Both the position numbers and the translations under genes were made by a program. The notes under the pieces were generated by a model that saw only the letters and a list, made by a program, of their open reading frames with translations, ran no database searches and was not told the DNA's origin. A DNA stretch of 64,000 bases, taken from Gallibacterium trehalosifermentans. Its GTDB lineage: Bacteria > Pseudomonadota > Gammaproteobacteria > Enterobacterales > Pasteurellaceae. The stretch covers positions 44,570-108,569 of the forward strand of contig NZ_JBHLWB010000010.1 of NCBI RefSeq assembly GCF_042433055.1, written 5' to 3'. This document shows positions 44,996 through 54,278 of the stretch, in pieces (position 1 is the stretch's first letter; each line of letters begins with the position of its first letter).

Positions 44996-45589
44996 ATGGT
45001 AAAACGCATTATTGTTGGTATTTCAGGTGCGTCTGGTGTGGTATATGCAGTTGATTTATTAAAGACATTGCGCAAACTAAATAGTGATATTGAAATTCAT
45101 GGTGTAGTTAGTCAATGGGCAAGAGAGAATTTGCGTATTGAAACAACAATGAAGTTATCTGAGCTATATGATTTGATGGACTATCATTACAACAACCATG
45201 ATATGGCAGCCAAGATTGCGTCGGGTTCTTATTTGATTGATGCGATGGTTATTGTGCCAGCCAGTATGAAAACAGTAGCAGGAATTGCCTGTGGTTTTCA
45301 TGATAGTTTAATCGGGCGAGCTGCAGATGTAACATTAAAAGAACAACGGAAATTAATTATTGTGCCAAGGGAAACACCATTAAGTGTGATTCATTTAGAA
45401 AATTTAACCAAACTGGCTAAATTAGGGGGGCATATTATTCCACCAATTCCTGCATTTTATCACCCACCACAATCGATAGAAGAATTGATCCGTCAGCAAA
45501 CAACCAAAATATTAGATTCTTTAGGAATAGTATATCCAGAAGCAGAGCGCTGGCAGGGTTCGCCTCGTTTCAACAAAGAGGCAAAATAG
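44996..45589 (+). CDS. UbiX/Pad1-family flavin prenyltransferase
   Basis: Makes prenylated FMN, the cofactor of UbiD-type decarboxylases. The N-terminal IIVGISGASGVVYAVDLL binds FMN; PASMKTVAGIACG, GRAADVTLKEQRKLIIVPRE and HIIPPIPAFYHPPQ are conserved. The C-terminus AERWQGSPRFNKEAK resembles the VdcB/Pad1 branch (non-oxidative hydroxyarylic acid decarboxylase subunit B) more than UbiX proper. No UbiD-type partner lies next to it. 197 residues. Start supported by GTGGAGAAAAAAG. Confidence 0.85.
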   Translation: MVKRIIVGISGASGVVYAVDLLKTLRKLNSDIEIHGVVSQWARENLRIETTMKLSELYDLMDYHYNNHDMAAKIASGSYLIDAMVIVPASMKTVAGIACGFHDSLIGRAADVTLKEQRKLIIVPRETPLSVIHLENLTKLAKLGGHIIPPIPAFYHPPQSIEELIRQQTTKILDSLGIVYPEAERWQGSPRFNKEAK

Positions 45590-45921
45590 GAAGTGATAAC
45601 TTTTGCGAAAAAGATCTCATTTTTGAGAGATAACGCACTAAATTCAGGCATAGATTGCGCTAATATAAGCTGTATGGAGTGTTTTTTCACAAGATTATTA
45701 TTGGTGAGGTTTTGCTTTTATTTAGTGTTAAGTAAGAATTTTATCTGAAAATGCCTATTCTACATTCAATAAAATAGAAAAGTATGCAAAAATAAGCGAC
45801 ATTTATTTTATCAGTAGAATACAAGTTTTTCCTCTCCTTTCTCTTCAAGAAGTTGTGAAATTTTGTAGTACATATAAAGAAAATTCTTATTTTAAAACTA
45901 TTTGAAACTAATAGGATTTTT

Positions 45922-48546
45922 ATGAAAACAACGGCAGAAATTAGACAAGCTTATTTAGACTTTTTTCATAGTAAAGGACATCAGATTGTAGAAAGTAGCT
46001 CCTTAGTACCAGAAAATGATCCAACATTGTTGTTTACCAATGCGGGAATGAACCAATTTAAAGATGTTTTCTTAGGTGTGGATAAACGCGCTTATCATCG
46101 TGCAACAACCGCACAACGTTGTGTGCGTGCTGGGGGTAAACATAATGACCTTGAAAATGTAGGTTATACCGCGCGTCATCATACTTTCTTTGAAATGTTA
46201 GGAAATTTTAGTTTTGGAGATTACTTTAAGAAAGATGCGATTCATTATGCGTGGGAGTTTTTAACTTCATCACAATGGTTAGGGTTACCAAAAGAAAAAT
46301 TATGGGTAACGGTCTATGAAACAGATGATGAAGCATATGACATTTGGCATAAAGAAGTCGGTGTGCCAGCAGAGCGCATTATTCGTATTGGGGATAATAA
46401 AGGCGCACCTTATGCCTCAGATAATTTCTGGCAAATGGGGGATACAGGTCCGTGTGGTCCATGTACTGAGATTTTCTATGATCATGGTGATCATATTTGG
46501 GGTGGTCCTCCAGGTTCGCCAGAAGAAGATGGCGACCGTTATATCGAGATCTGGAATGTGGTCTTTATGCAGTATAACCGCTTGGCAGATGGCACAATGG
46601 AAAAATTACCAAAACCATCTGTGGATACAGGAATGGGCTTAGAAAGAATTAGTGCAGTTTTACAACACGTCAATTCAAACTATGACATTGATATTTTCAA
46701 AGTATTAATTGCGAAAGCGGCAGAAATTACTGGGGAAAAAGATATAACCAACAAATCATTACGTGTGATTTCTGACCATATTCGTTCGTGTGCCTATTTA
46801 ATTGCAGATGGTGTTTATCCTTCTAACGAGGGGCGAGGTTATGTATTGCGCCGTATTATTCGCCGTGCAGTACGCCATGGGCATTTATTGGGGGCAAAAG
46901 AAACATTCTTCTATAAGTTAGTGCCAACCTTAATTGAAGTAATGGCGCAGGCTGGTGAAATTATCAAAGCGAAACAAGCGCATATTGAAAAATTATTACG
47001 TTTAGAAGAAGAACAATTTGCAAGAACTTTAGAACGTGGTTTAGCGTTGTTAGATTCAGAATTAGCTGCTTTACAGGGGAATGTGCTTTCTGGTGAAGTG
47101 GCATTTAAACTTTATGATACCTATGGTTTTCCACTTGATTTAACCGCAGATGTGTGTCGTGAACGTAATATTACGATTGATGAAGAGGGCTTTAATCGTG
47201 AAATGGACGCACAACGTGAACGCGCGCAAGCAGCAAGCCAATTTGGGGTGGATTATAACAATCTTATCCGTGTTGATGGTGTAACCACCTTTGAGGGATA
47301 TAGTGAAGTTGAAAGCTTAGCAAAAGTAGCGGCAATTTTTATCGATGGTAAACAAGTTGATGAAGTGAATGCAGGACAAAGCGCTGTAATTATCCTTGAA
47401 AATACCCCTTTCTATGCGGAATCAGGTGGGCAAATTGGGGATAGCGGTGTGTTAGAGTATGCAGGCGTATTATTCCAAGTTAAGGATACACAAAAATATG
47501 GTCAAGTATTTGGGCATATTGGTGAGTTAATCAAAGGACAAATTCGAGTTGGACAAACATTAAATGCAGCTGTGGACGCTAATCGTCGTCAAGCAACATC
47601 ATTGAACCATTCTGCGACTCACTTATTGCATGCGGCTTTACGTCAAGTATTGGGTACACACGTAGCACAAAAAGGTTCTTTGGTATCGGATAAATTATTA
47701 CGCTTTGACTTTTCACAACCAGAAGCAATTACGAAAGAACAAATTGCTGAAATTGAGCGTGTCGTCAATGAACAAATTCGCGCAAACCACTCTGTTACTG
47801 TTGCAGTAATGGATATTGAATCAGCGAAAGCAAAAGGGGCAATGGCGCTTTTTGGTGAGAAATATGGTGATGAAGTTCGTGTTATTACAATGGGCGATTT
47901 CTCAATAGAGCTTTGCGGTGGAATTCATGTAAAACGCACGGGAGATATTGGTTTCTTCAAGATTGTTTCAGAAAGTGCGATTGCAGCAGGAACTCGTCGT
48001 ATTGAAGCCGTAACAGGGGAAGCAGCTTTTAATGTCGTATTAGCACAACAAGCTCTCTTAACACAAAGTGCTGAACTCTTGAAGTCAGATGTTTTATCTG
48101 TTGTAGAAAAAATCCAACAGTTACAAGATAGAGCGAAGAAATTAGAAAAAGAACTACAACAGTTGAAAGAAAAATCAGCTGTTCAAGCAGTTTCTGATCT
48201 AGCGCAACAAGCTCAAGAGTTAAATGGTGTTAAAGTAGTAGTAGAAGCAGTAAATGATGTTGATCCAAAATCATTACGTTTAATGGTTGATGATTTAAAA
48301 AATAAACTTGGTTCTGCCGTGATTGTTTTTGGAACAACACAAAATGACAAGGTCAATCTTATCGTTGGCGTTACCCAAAATGTAACTAATAAAGTCAAAG
48401 CTGGTGAATTAGTCAATTTATTAGCACAATTTGTTGGGGGTAAAGGTGGTGGTCGTCCAGATATGGCAATGGCTGGTGGTAATGAGCCAGAGAAATTAAA
48501 CGAAGCGTTAGTCTTTGCGCAAAGCTGGTTAGCGGATAAGCTATAA
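45922..48546 (+). CDS. alaS: Alanyl-tRNA synthetase
   Basis: Class II synthetase with an editing domain. The catalytic core has HHTFFEMLGNFSFGDYF and the motif-3 region GMGLERISAVLQ. The editing domain carries the zinc ligands HSATHLLHAALR and ELCGGIHV, and the C-terminal C-Ala domain ends in GGGRPDMAMAGG. 874 residues (E. coli 876). The 332 bases upstream hold no gene that I can support. Followed by csrA, the common gammaproteobacterial pair. Confidence 0.97.
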   Translation: MKTTAEIRQAYLDFFHSKGHQIVESSSLVPENDPTLLFTNAGMNQFKDVFLGVDKRAYHRATTAQRCVRAGGKHNDLENVGYTARHHTFFEMLGNFSFGDYFKKDAIHYAWEFLTSSQWLGLPKEKLWVTVYETDDEAYDIWHKEVGVPAERIIRIGDNKGAPYASDNFWQMGDTGPCGPCTEIFYDHGDHIWGGPPGSPEEDGDRYIEIWNVVFMQYNRLADGTMEKLPKPSVDTGMGLERISAVLQHVNSNYDIDIFKVLIAKAAEITGEKDITNKSLRVISDHIRSCAYLIADGVYPSNEGRGYVLRRIIRRAVRHGHLLGAKETFFYKLVPTLIEVMAQAGEIIKAKQAHIEKLLRLEEEQFARTLERGLALLDSELAALQGNVLSGEVAFKLYDTYGFPLDLTADVCRERNITIDEEGFNREMDAQRERAQAASQFGVDYNNLIRVDGVTTFEGYSEVESLAKVAAIFIDGKQVDEVNAGQSAVIILENTPFYAESGGQIGDSGVLEYAGVLFQVKDTQKYGQVFGHIGELIKGQIRVGQTLNAAVDANRRQATSLNHSATHLLHAALRQVLGTHVAQKGSLVSDKLLRFDFSQPEAITKEQIAEIERVVNEQIRANHSVTVAVMDIESAKAKGAMALFGEKYGDEVRVITMGDFSIELCGGIHVKRTGDIGFFKIVSESAIAAGTRRIEAVTGEAAFNVVLAQQALLTQSAELLKSDVLSVVEKIQQLQDRAKKLEKELQQLKEKSAVQAVSDLAQQAQELNGVKVVVEAVNDVDPKSLRLMVDDLKNKLGSAVIVFGTTQNDKVNLIVGVTQNVTNKVKAGELVNLLAQFVGGKGGGRPDMAMAGGNEPEKLNEALVFAQSWLADKL

Positions 48547-48551
48547 AAAAC

Positions 48552-48577
48552 TTCATCACCTATTTACAGGTGATGAA
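48552..48577 (+). terminator. Hairpin between alaS and csrA
   Basis: TTCATCACCT / AGGTGATGAA stem with a six-base loop but no U-tract (ATTCCTCG follows). It may be a stabilising or partial-termination structure; csrA could still be read from alaS. Confidence 0.45.
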
Positions 48578-48658
48578 ATTCCTCGTTAATAACGGAACCT
48601 ATCTGAAAGTAGAGATTGATAAATTTCGATAGTATAGATACAGGATAAGGAGTGAATT

Positions 48659-48847
48659 ATGTTAATTCTGACTCGGAAAATAGATGAGAAATTATTAATC
48701 GGTGATGAGATTACAATCAGTGTGTTAGAAGTACGAGGGAATCAAGTCAAAATTGGCGTAGATGCGCCAAAGGATATTGCAATTTACCGTGAAGAAATTT
48801 ACCACAAGGTAAAAGAAGCGAAAGTAAAAACGCAAGACAAAGAATAA
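48659..48847 (+). CDS. csrA: Carbon storage regulator CsrA
   Basis: Homodimeric RNA-binding protein that blocks or stabilises mRNAs at GGA motifs. MLILTRKIDEKLLIGDEI and GVDAPKDIAIYREEIY are diagnostic. 62 residues (E. coli 61). AAGGAG is eight bases upstream. Note that this ribosome-binding site carries the GGA that CsrA itself can bind, so autoregulation is possible. Confidence 0.97.
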   Translation: MLILTRKIDEKLLIGDEITISVLEVRGNQVKIGVDAPKDIAIYREEIYHKVKEAKVKTQDKE

Positions 48848-48874
48848 TTTTGACAACAAAAAATGAGGTAAAAC

Positions 48875-50239
48875 ATGGAAAAAATAACCTGCTTTAAAGC
48901 CTATGATATCCGTGGAAGATTAGGTGATGAACTAAATGTCGATATAGCTTATCGAATTGGGCGTGCTTTTGGGCAATATTTAAAACCAAAAAGTATTGTG
49001 GTTGGGGGAGATGTTCGCCTGACAAGTAAAGAGTTAAAAAGTGCCGTCGCAAATGGTTTACTAGACTCAGGAGTAGATGTTATTGACCTTGGGCAAACTG
49101 GAACAGAAGAAGTCTATTTTGCAACCTCATTTTTAAAAACCGATGGTGGTATTGAAGTTACCGCAAGTCATAACCCAATGGACTATAATGGCTTGAAATT
49201 AGTGCGTGAGGGTTCTCGCCCAATCAGTGGTGATACTGGTTTAAAAGATATTCAACGTTTAGCGGAAGAGAACAATTTTCCTGAAGTAACTAAACGAGGC
49301 GAATATAAGCAACTTTCAGTCGTAGATGACTATGTTGCGCATTTACTTTCTTATATTGATTTAAGTAAGTTAAAACCACTTAAATTAGTGATTAATTCTG
49401 GGAATGGTGCTGCAGGTCCAATCATTGATAAAATAGAGGCTGTCTTTAAGCAAAAACAAGTACCAGTTGAATTCATCAAAGTACACAATGAACCAGATGG
49501 CACGTTCCCACATGGTATTCCTAACCCATTACTACATGAAAATCGTCAAGATACGATTGATGCCGTATTGCAACATAAAGCAGATATGGGCATCGCTTTT
49601 GACGGCGATTTTGACCGTTGTTTCTTATTTGATGAAAAAGGCGAATTTATTGAAGGCTATTATATTGTAGGATTGTTATCACAAGCTTTCTTACAAAAGA
49701 TGCCTGGTGCGAAAGTCATTTATGATCCACGTTTAATTTGGAATACTGAAAAAATTGTCGCTGAGAATGGCGGGGAAGCAGTCATGTCAAAGTCAGGACA
49801 CTCTTTCATTAAAGAAAAAATGCGTAGTGTAGATGCTGTTTATGGCGGTGAAATGAGTGCACATCATTATTTCCGCGATTTCTTCTACTGTGATAGCGGT
49901 ATGATTCCGTGGTTGTTAGTAACAGAATTACTTTGTACAACAGGAAAAACATTAGGTGAATTAGTTGGTAATAGTGTGGAGACGTTCCCATCACCAGGCG
50001 AAATAAATAGTAAATTGGCTGATGCAAAAGTTGCAATAGAACGGGTAAAAAATACGTATGCTCCAGATGCAGTTAGTGTAAGTGATCTAGATGGTATTAG
50101 TATTGAATATCCAAATTGGCGTTTCAATTTACGCTCATCAAATACTGAGCCAGTGGTTCGTTTAAATTTAGAAACGCGAGGCGATAAAGCATTAATGGAA
50201 GAAAAAACGGCTGAAGTTTTAGCTTTATTACGTCAATAA
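48875..50239 (+). CDS. manB: Phosphomannomutase/phosphoglucomutase (ManB/CpsG type)
   Basis: Alpha-D-phosphohexomutase interconverting mannose 6-phosphate and 1-phosphate, and perhaps glucose phosphates, for sugar-nucleotide synthesis. The phosphoserine loop is TASHNPMDYNG with Ser98; the metal loop is AFDGDFDRC near 243; the sugar loop GGEMSAHHYFRD near 327; and the phosphate loop RSSNTEPVVRL near the C-terminus. 454 residues (E. coli CpsG 456). It lies 28 bases after csrA and ahead of galU, which would use its glucose 1-phosphate. Confidence 0.88.
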   Translation: MEKITCFKAYDIRGRLGDELNVDIAYRIGRAFGQYLKPKSIVVGGDVRLTSKELKSAVANGLLDSGVDVIDLGQTGTEEVYFATSFLKTDGGIEVTASHNPMDYNGLKLVREGSRPISGDTGLKDIQRLAEENNFPEVTKRGEYKQLSVVDDYVAHLLSYIDLSKLKPLKLVINSGNGAAGPIIDKIEAVFKQKQVPVEFIKVHNEPDGTFPHGIPNPLLHENRQDTIDAVLQHKADMGIAFDGDFDRCFLFDEKGEFIEGYYIVGLLSQAFLQKMPGAKVIYDPRLIWNTEKIVAENGGEAVMSKSGHSFIKEKMRSVDAVYGGEMSAHHYFRDFFYCDSGMIPWLLVTELLCTTGKTLGELVGNSVETFPSPGEINSKLADAKVAIERVKNTYAPDAVSVSDLDGISIEYPNWRFNLRSSNTEPVVRLNLETRGDKALMEEKTAEVLALLRQ

Positions 50240-50268
50240 TTATTTTCCTTAAATGGGAAAAAGTAGGT

Positions 50269-50295
50269 AACCGCACATTTGTGCGGTTATTTCTA
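50269..50295 (+). terminator. Terminator between manB and galU
   Basis: AACCGCAC / GTGCGGTT stem, loop ATTT, then ATTTCTAT. Short U-tract, so possibly leaky into galU, whose ribosome-binding site follows closely. Confidence 0.6.
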
Positions 50296-50326
50296 TCTGA
50301 TTTTTAGAAAGAGAAAAGGAAAAAGC

Positions 50327-51217
50327 ATGAAAGCAATTATCCCTGTTGCAGGTTTAGGTACAAGAATGTTACCAGCAACGAAAGCCATTCCTAAAGAGAT
50401 GTTAACTATTGCAGATAAACCGTTGATTCAATACATTGTGAATGAATGCGTGGCGGCGGGAATTAAAGAAATTATCTTAGTTACACACTCGTCAAAAAAT
50501 GCGATTGAAAACCATTTTGACACTTCGTTTGAACTGGAAACTATGTTAGAAAAACGGGTAAAACGCCAATTATTAGATGAAGTGCGTTCAATTTGCCCGA
50601 AAGATGTAACTATTATGCACGTACGCCAAGGGTATGCGAAAGGGTTAGGGCATGCGGTGTTATGTGGGCGAGCATTAGTTGGTAATGAGCCATTTGCAGT
50701 CGTATTACCTGATGTCATCTTAGCTGAATTTAGCGCTGATCAGAAAAAAGATAATTTGGCAGCGATGATCAAACGTTTTAATGAAACAAAAGCAAGCCAA
50801 ATTATGGTAGCGCCTGTTGCTAAAGAAGATGTTTCTAGTTATGGGATTGTAGATTGTGCAGAGGTAGATTTAAGTGTAAATGAGAATGCCGTAATCCATA
50901 ATATTATAGAAAAACCAAGTGTAGAAATTGCACCGTCAAATTATGCGGTAGTGGGACGTTATGTTTTTTCGGCAGCAATTTGGGATTTATTAGCGAGAAC
51001 CCCTATTGGTGTGGGTGATGAAATTCAATTAACAGATGCGATTGATCTCTTAATTAAACAAGAAACGGTCGAAGCCTTTACGATGAAAGGAACAACATTC
51101 GATTGTGGCGATAAAATTGGCTATATGCAGGCATTTGTTGAATATAGTTTACACCACCCAAAATTAGGTGAAGCATTCAAACAATACCTCTTACAACTCG
51201 CAAATACATTAAAATAA
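50327..51217 (+). CDS. galU: UTP-glucose-1-phosphate uridylyltransferase
   Basis: Makes UDP-glucose for LPS/LOS and glycan synthesis. The nucleotide-binding loop is AGLGTRMLPATKAIPKEM near residue 8; LPDVILAE carries the metal-binding Asp; GDEIQLTDAI and FDCGDKIGYMQAF are family segments. The frame begins at 50279, but the ATG at 50327 has AAAAGGA upstream and matches the family start (MKAIIPVAG), giving 296 residues. Confidence 0.96.
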   Translation: MKAIIPVAGLGTRMLPATKAIPKEMLTIADKPLIQYIVNECVAAGIKEIILVTHSSKNAIENHFDTSFELETMLEKRVKRQLLDEVRSICPKDVTIMHVRQGYAKGLGHAVLCGRALVGNEPFAVVLPDVILAEFSADQKKDNLAAMIKRFNETKASQIMVAPVAKEDVSSYGIVDCAEVDLSVNENAVIHNIIEKPSVEIAPSNYAVVGRYVFSAAIWDLLARTPIGVGDEIQLTDAIDLLIKQETVEAFTMKGTTFDCGDKIGYMQAFVEYSLHHPKLGEAFKQYLLQLANTLK

Positions 51218-51227
51218 TGATCCATAT

Positions 51228-51259
51228 AGGCTAACGACAAAAAGTTAGCCTGTTTTTTT
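51228..51259 (+). terminator. Terminator after galU
   Basis: AGGCTAAC / GTTAGCCT stem, loop GACAAAAA, then GTTTTTTTA. Confidence 0.88.
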
Positions 51260-51373
51260 ATAGTTCTATTAATTAATTTCGCTAAAAATTTTATTAAAAA
51301 CGCTTATTTTGCTCTAAAAATTGAGCGTTTATTATGCTTTTTATGTGAAAAATAAACAAAAAGAAAATTTCTT

Positions 51374-51389
51374 TGTGATAACGCTCACA
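51374..51389 (+). promoter_or_regulatory. CRP site upstream of glpT
   Basis: TGTGATAACGCTCACA is a canonical CRP-N dyad (TGTGA-N6-TCACA), about 96-111 bases before the glpT start. It predicts cAMP-CRP activation of glycerol-phosphate uptake, as known for glpT in enterobacteria. Confidence 0.85.
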
Positions 51390-51484
51390 AATAATAAATC
51401 ATTCCGATAACAACTTTATGGTTTTATGTTATTTTATGTATGGATTCTTTTGAGTACTTATTATAAAAAAATTGGAGGATAATC

Positions 51485-52942
51485 ATGTTTGGTATTTTCA
51501 AACCTGCGGCTGAGAAGCCAATGCTTCCAGACGCACAGATTGATCCAACGTATCGTCGTTTACGTTGGCAAGTGTTTATGGGAATTTTCTTTGGCTATGC
51601 AGCTTACTATTTTGTACGCAGTAATTTCGATTTAGCACAAAAAGGCTTAATCGAAGCTGGTATGTACACCAAAACAGAATTAGGGGTTATCGGTATTGCC
51701 CCAGGTTTGGCGTATGGTTTATCAAAATTCTTTATGGCGGCAATTTCTGACCGCTCTAATCCGAAAATGTTTTTACCATTCGGTTTAGCATTATCAGGTT
51801 TATGTATGACCTTAATGGGATTGGTTCCTTGGGCAACCTCAGGCATTTTAATTATGTTTGTGATGTTGTTCCTTAATGGTTGGTTCCAAGGTATGGGGTG
51901 GCCACCGTGTGGGCGCACTATGGTGCATTGGTGGTCGAAAAAAGAACGTGGCACAATCGTATCAATTTGGAACACCGCACATAATTTAGGGGGTATGGTG
52001 CCAGCGTTATTAGTTGGATTAGCGAGTACCGTTTATGCGGCAAATCACCCTGAAGTAACTAAAGTTACCTTTGGACACGTTTGGCAAGAAGCACTTTACT
52101 ATCCTGGTATTGCGGCAATGATTGCCTCTGTGGTGATTTTCTTCGTCATGAAAGATACCCCACAATCTTGCGGTCTACCGCCGATTGAAAAATACAAAAA
52201 TGACTATCCAGAAGATTATGATGAAAAAACCTATGAACATAATCTTAGCACCAAAGATATTTTTGTAACTTATGTCTTGAAAAACCGCCTCTTGTGGTAT
52301 ATTGCGATTGCAAACGTATTTGTGTACTTAATCCGTTATGGCGTGTTGAAATGGTCGCCAGTGTATCTTGGTGAAGTGAAACACTTCAACATTAAAGCAA
52401 CTGCATCTGCCTATGCGATTTATGAGTTTGCGGCTATCCCAGGGACATTATTATGTGGTTGGGTATCAGATAAACTCTTTAAAGGTAAACGTGGTTTAAC
52501 TGGCTTCGTTTTCATGGTGTTAGTAACCATTGCGGTTGTAATGTTATGGCTTAACCCAGCGACACCAGAAGAAGAATTAGCGCAATATGCGAGCTTACCT
52601 TGGTATCAAAATCCATACCAATTAATGGACTTCATTATGATGACCACTATCGGTTTCTTAATCTACGGTCCTGTAATGCTCATCGGATTACATGCTCTTG
52701 AGCTTGCACCGAAAAAAGCAGCTGGTACATCAGCAGGTTTCACTGGTTTATTCGGCTACCTAGGTGGTACCGTGGCTGCCAGTGCAGTTATCGGTTGGGC
52801 TGCGGATACCTATGGCTGGGACGGCGGTTTCTACGTGATGATTGGTGGTGCGGTGTTAGCTTGTGTATTAATGCTTATTACAATGGTTGAAGAAGGCAAA
52901 CACAAAGCGAAAATCGCAAGAGAAGATCGTTACGGTAACTAA
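51485..52942 (+). CDS. glpT: sn-Glycerol-3-phosphate transporter
   Basis: Major-facilitator antiporter of the organophosphate:phosphate family that exchanges glycerol 3-phosphate for inorganic phosphate. Twelve membrane spans. Family motifs: YAAYYFVRSNFDLAQKGLIE, LNGWFQGMGWPPCGRTMVHW and STKDIFVTYVLKNRLLWYIA. The 485 residues are longer than E. coli GlpT (452). TTGGAGGATAATC precedes the start. Followed by glpQ, whose product supplies its substrate. Confidence 0.96.
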   Translation: MFGIFKPAAEKPMLPDAQIDPTYRRLRWQVFMGIFFGYAAYYFVRSNFDLAQKGLIEAGMYTKTELGVIGIAPGLAYGLSKFFMAAISDRSNPKMFLPFGLALSGLCMTLMGLVPWATSGILIMFVMLFLNGWFQGMGWPPCGRTMVHWWSKKERGTIVSIWNTAHNLGGMVPALLVGLASTVYAANHPEVTKVTFGHVWQEALYYPGIAAMIASVVIFFVMKDTPQSCGLPPIEKYKNDYPEDYDEKTYEHNLSTKDIFVTYVLKNRLLWYIAIANVFVYLIRYGVLKWSPVYLGEVKHFNIKATASAYAIYEFAAIPGTLLCGWVSDKLFKGKRGLTGFVFMVLVTIAVVMLWLNPATPEEELAQYASLPWYQNPYQLMDFIMMTTIGFLIYGPVMLIGLHALELAPKKAAGTSAGFTGLFGYLGGTVAASAVIGWAADTYGWDGGFYVMIGGAVLACVLMLITMVEEGKHKAKIAREDRYGN

Positions 52943-52950
52943 TTTTTAAT

Positions 52951-52979
52951 AGGCGATAATAAGATTATCGCCTTTTTTA
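52951..52979 (+). terminator. Terminator between glpT and glpQ
   Basis: AGGCGATAAT / ATTATCGCCT with a three-base loop, then TTTTTAT. glpQ starts 18 bases later, so it is transcribed by read-through or its own promoter. Confidence 0.85.
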
Positions 52980-52996
52980 TATCCATAAGGAGAATA

Positions 52997-54091
52997 ATGA
53001 TGAAATTGAAACATTTGGTTGCGACATTAATGGGCGTTGGTGCATTAGCAGGATGTGCCACACAATCCGCACAACCCTTATCTTGCAGTGATAAGTTAGT
53101 TATTGCCCATCGAGGTGCAAGCGGTTATATCCCAGAACACACCCTAGAATCTAAAGCGTTGGCATTTGGACAACAAGCGGACTATTTAGAACAAGATTTA
53201 GTGATGACAAAAGATAATCATCTGGTGGTGATTCACGATCACTTCTTAGATGGCTTAACTGATGTGGCAAAAAAATTCCCTCATCGTCATCGCAAAGATG
53301 GGAAATATTATGTGATGGATTTCACCTTAGCGGAAATTAGAACGCTCAATATGACGGAGAATTTTAAGGTAGAAAATGGTAAACAAGTCCAAGTCTATCC
53401 AAACCGTTTCCCAATGTGGAAATCTAATTTTAAAATTCATACTTTTGAGGAAGAAATTGAGTTTATTCAAGGTTTAGAAAAATCCACTGGCAAAAAAATT
53501 GGTATCTATCCAGAAATTAAAGCACCTTGGTTACATCACCAAGAAGGCAAAGATATTGCTTTAGCGACATTAAAAGTATTGAAAAAATATGGTTATACCA
53601 ACAAGCAATCACCAGTTTATCTGCAAACCTTTGATTTTAACGAGTTAAAACGCATCAAAACCGAGTTGCAACCTAAATTAGGTGTTGACTTGAAATTGGT
53701 GCAACTGGTTGCTTACACCGACTGGCATGAAACCGAAGAGAAAAATGCACAAGGTAAATGGGTAAACTATGATTATGATTGGATGTTTAAACCGGGAGCG
53801 ATTGCTGAGATTGCCAAATATGCTGATGGTATTGGACCAGGTTGGTATATGTTAGTTGATGATAAGAACTCAACCGTAGGCAACATTCAATATACACCAA
53901 TGGTAAAAGAAATTGCTGCACAAAACTTGGAGTTACACCCATATACTGCACGGAAAGATGCATTGCCTAAATATATGAAAGACATCAATGAAATGTACGA
54001 TGCTTTATATAACAAAGCGGGTGCAACGGGATTATTCACCGATTTCCCAGATCTTGCCGTTCAATTCTTGAAAAACCAGTGTAAAAAATAA
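52997..54091 (+). CDS. glpQ: Glycerophosphodiester phosphodiesterase, protein D-like lipoprotein
   Basis: Hydrolyses glycerophosphodiesters such as glycerophosphocholine to glycerol 3-phosphate. Lipobox LAGC near residue 20 predicts an acylated mature protein, as in Haemophilus protein D. The catalytic HRGASGYIPEHT and HDHFLDGLTDVAKKFPHR are present, with KIGIYPEIKAP and the C-terminal FTDFPD. 364 residues, the same as protein D. Two adjacent ATGs (52997 and 53000) share the AAGGAG site. In Haemophilus the enzyme also feeds choline to LOS decoration. Confidence 0.96.
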   Translation: MMKLKHLVATLMGVGALAGCATQSAQPLSCSDKLVIAHRGASGYIPEHTLESKALAFGQQADYLEQDLVMTKDNHLVVIHDHFLDGLTDVAKKFPHRHRKDGKYYVMDFTLAEIRTLNMTENFKVENGKQVQVYPNRFPMWKSNFKIHTFEEEIEFIQGLEKSTGKKIGIYPEIKAPWLHHQEGKDIALATLKVLKKYGYTNKQSPVYLQTFDFNELKRIKTELQPKLGVDLKLVQLVAYTDWHETEEKNAQGKWVNYDYDWMFKPGAIAEIAKYADGIGPGWYMLVDDKNSTVGNIQYTPMVKEIAAQNLELHPYTARKDALPKYMKDINEMYDALYNKAGATGLFTDFPDLAVQFLKNQCKK

Positions 54092-54103
54092 TCGATAAAT
54101 TGT

Positions 54104-54136
54104 TTATTCACCTAATATTTTCTATTAGGTGAATAA
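54104..54136 (+). terminator. Hairpin after glpQ
   Basis: Perfect 14-base stem TTATTCACCTAATA / TATTAGGTGAATAA with a five-base loop. The 3' side has only CTCTACTTTATCTT, so it is a weak intrinsic terminator. Confidence 0.6.
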
Positions 54137-54159
54137 CTCTACTTTATCTTAAATTTTAT

Positions 54160-54181
54160 TTTTACGATCCTTCTCGCAAAT
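54160..54181 (+). promoter_or_regulatory. CRP-S competence site upstream of the comEA-like gene
   Basis: TTTTACGATC, CT, TCTCGCAAAT. It matches the CRP-S consensus at 16 of 20 positions, including the distinguishing C6 and G17 that make the site dependent on Sxy as well as CRP. A TAATAA box at 54196-54201 lies downstream, and the gene starts 98 bases after the site. This predicts membership of the competence regulon. Confidence 0.72.
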
Positions 54182-54278
54182 TTGCTGACAAGAAGTAATA
54201 AATCTTACCTCATTTGTAACAATGATGATGTCATTACCCAATGACAATTCTATGGTTATTCATTAAAAGAGGTAAATT

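Noticed and set aside
45590..45921. Possible small gene or RNA upstream of alaS
   Set aside because: I looked for an open frame with a ribosome-binding site, a tRNA fold and a riboswitch-like structure and saw none; treated as a promoter region.
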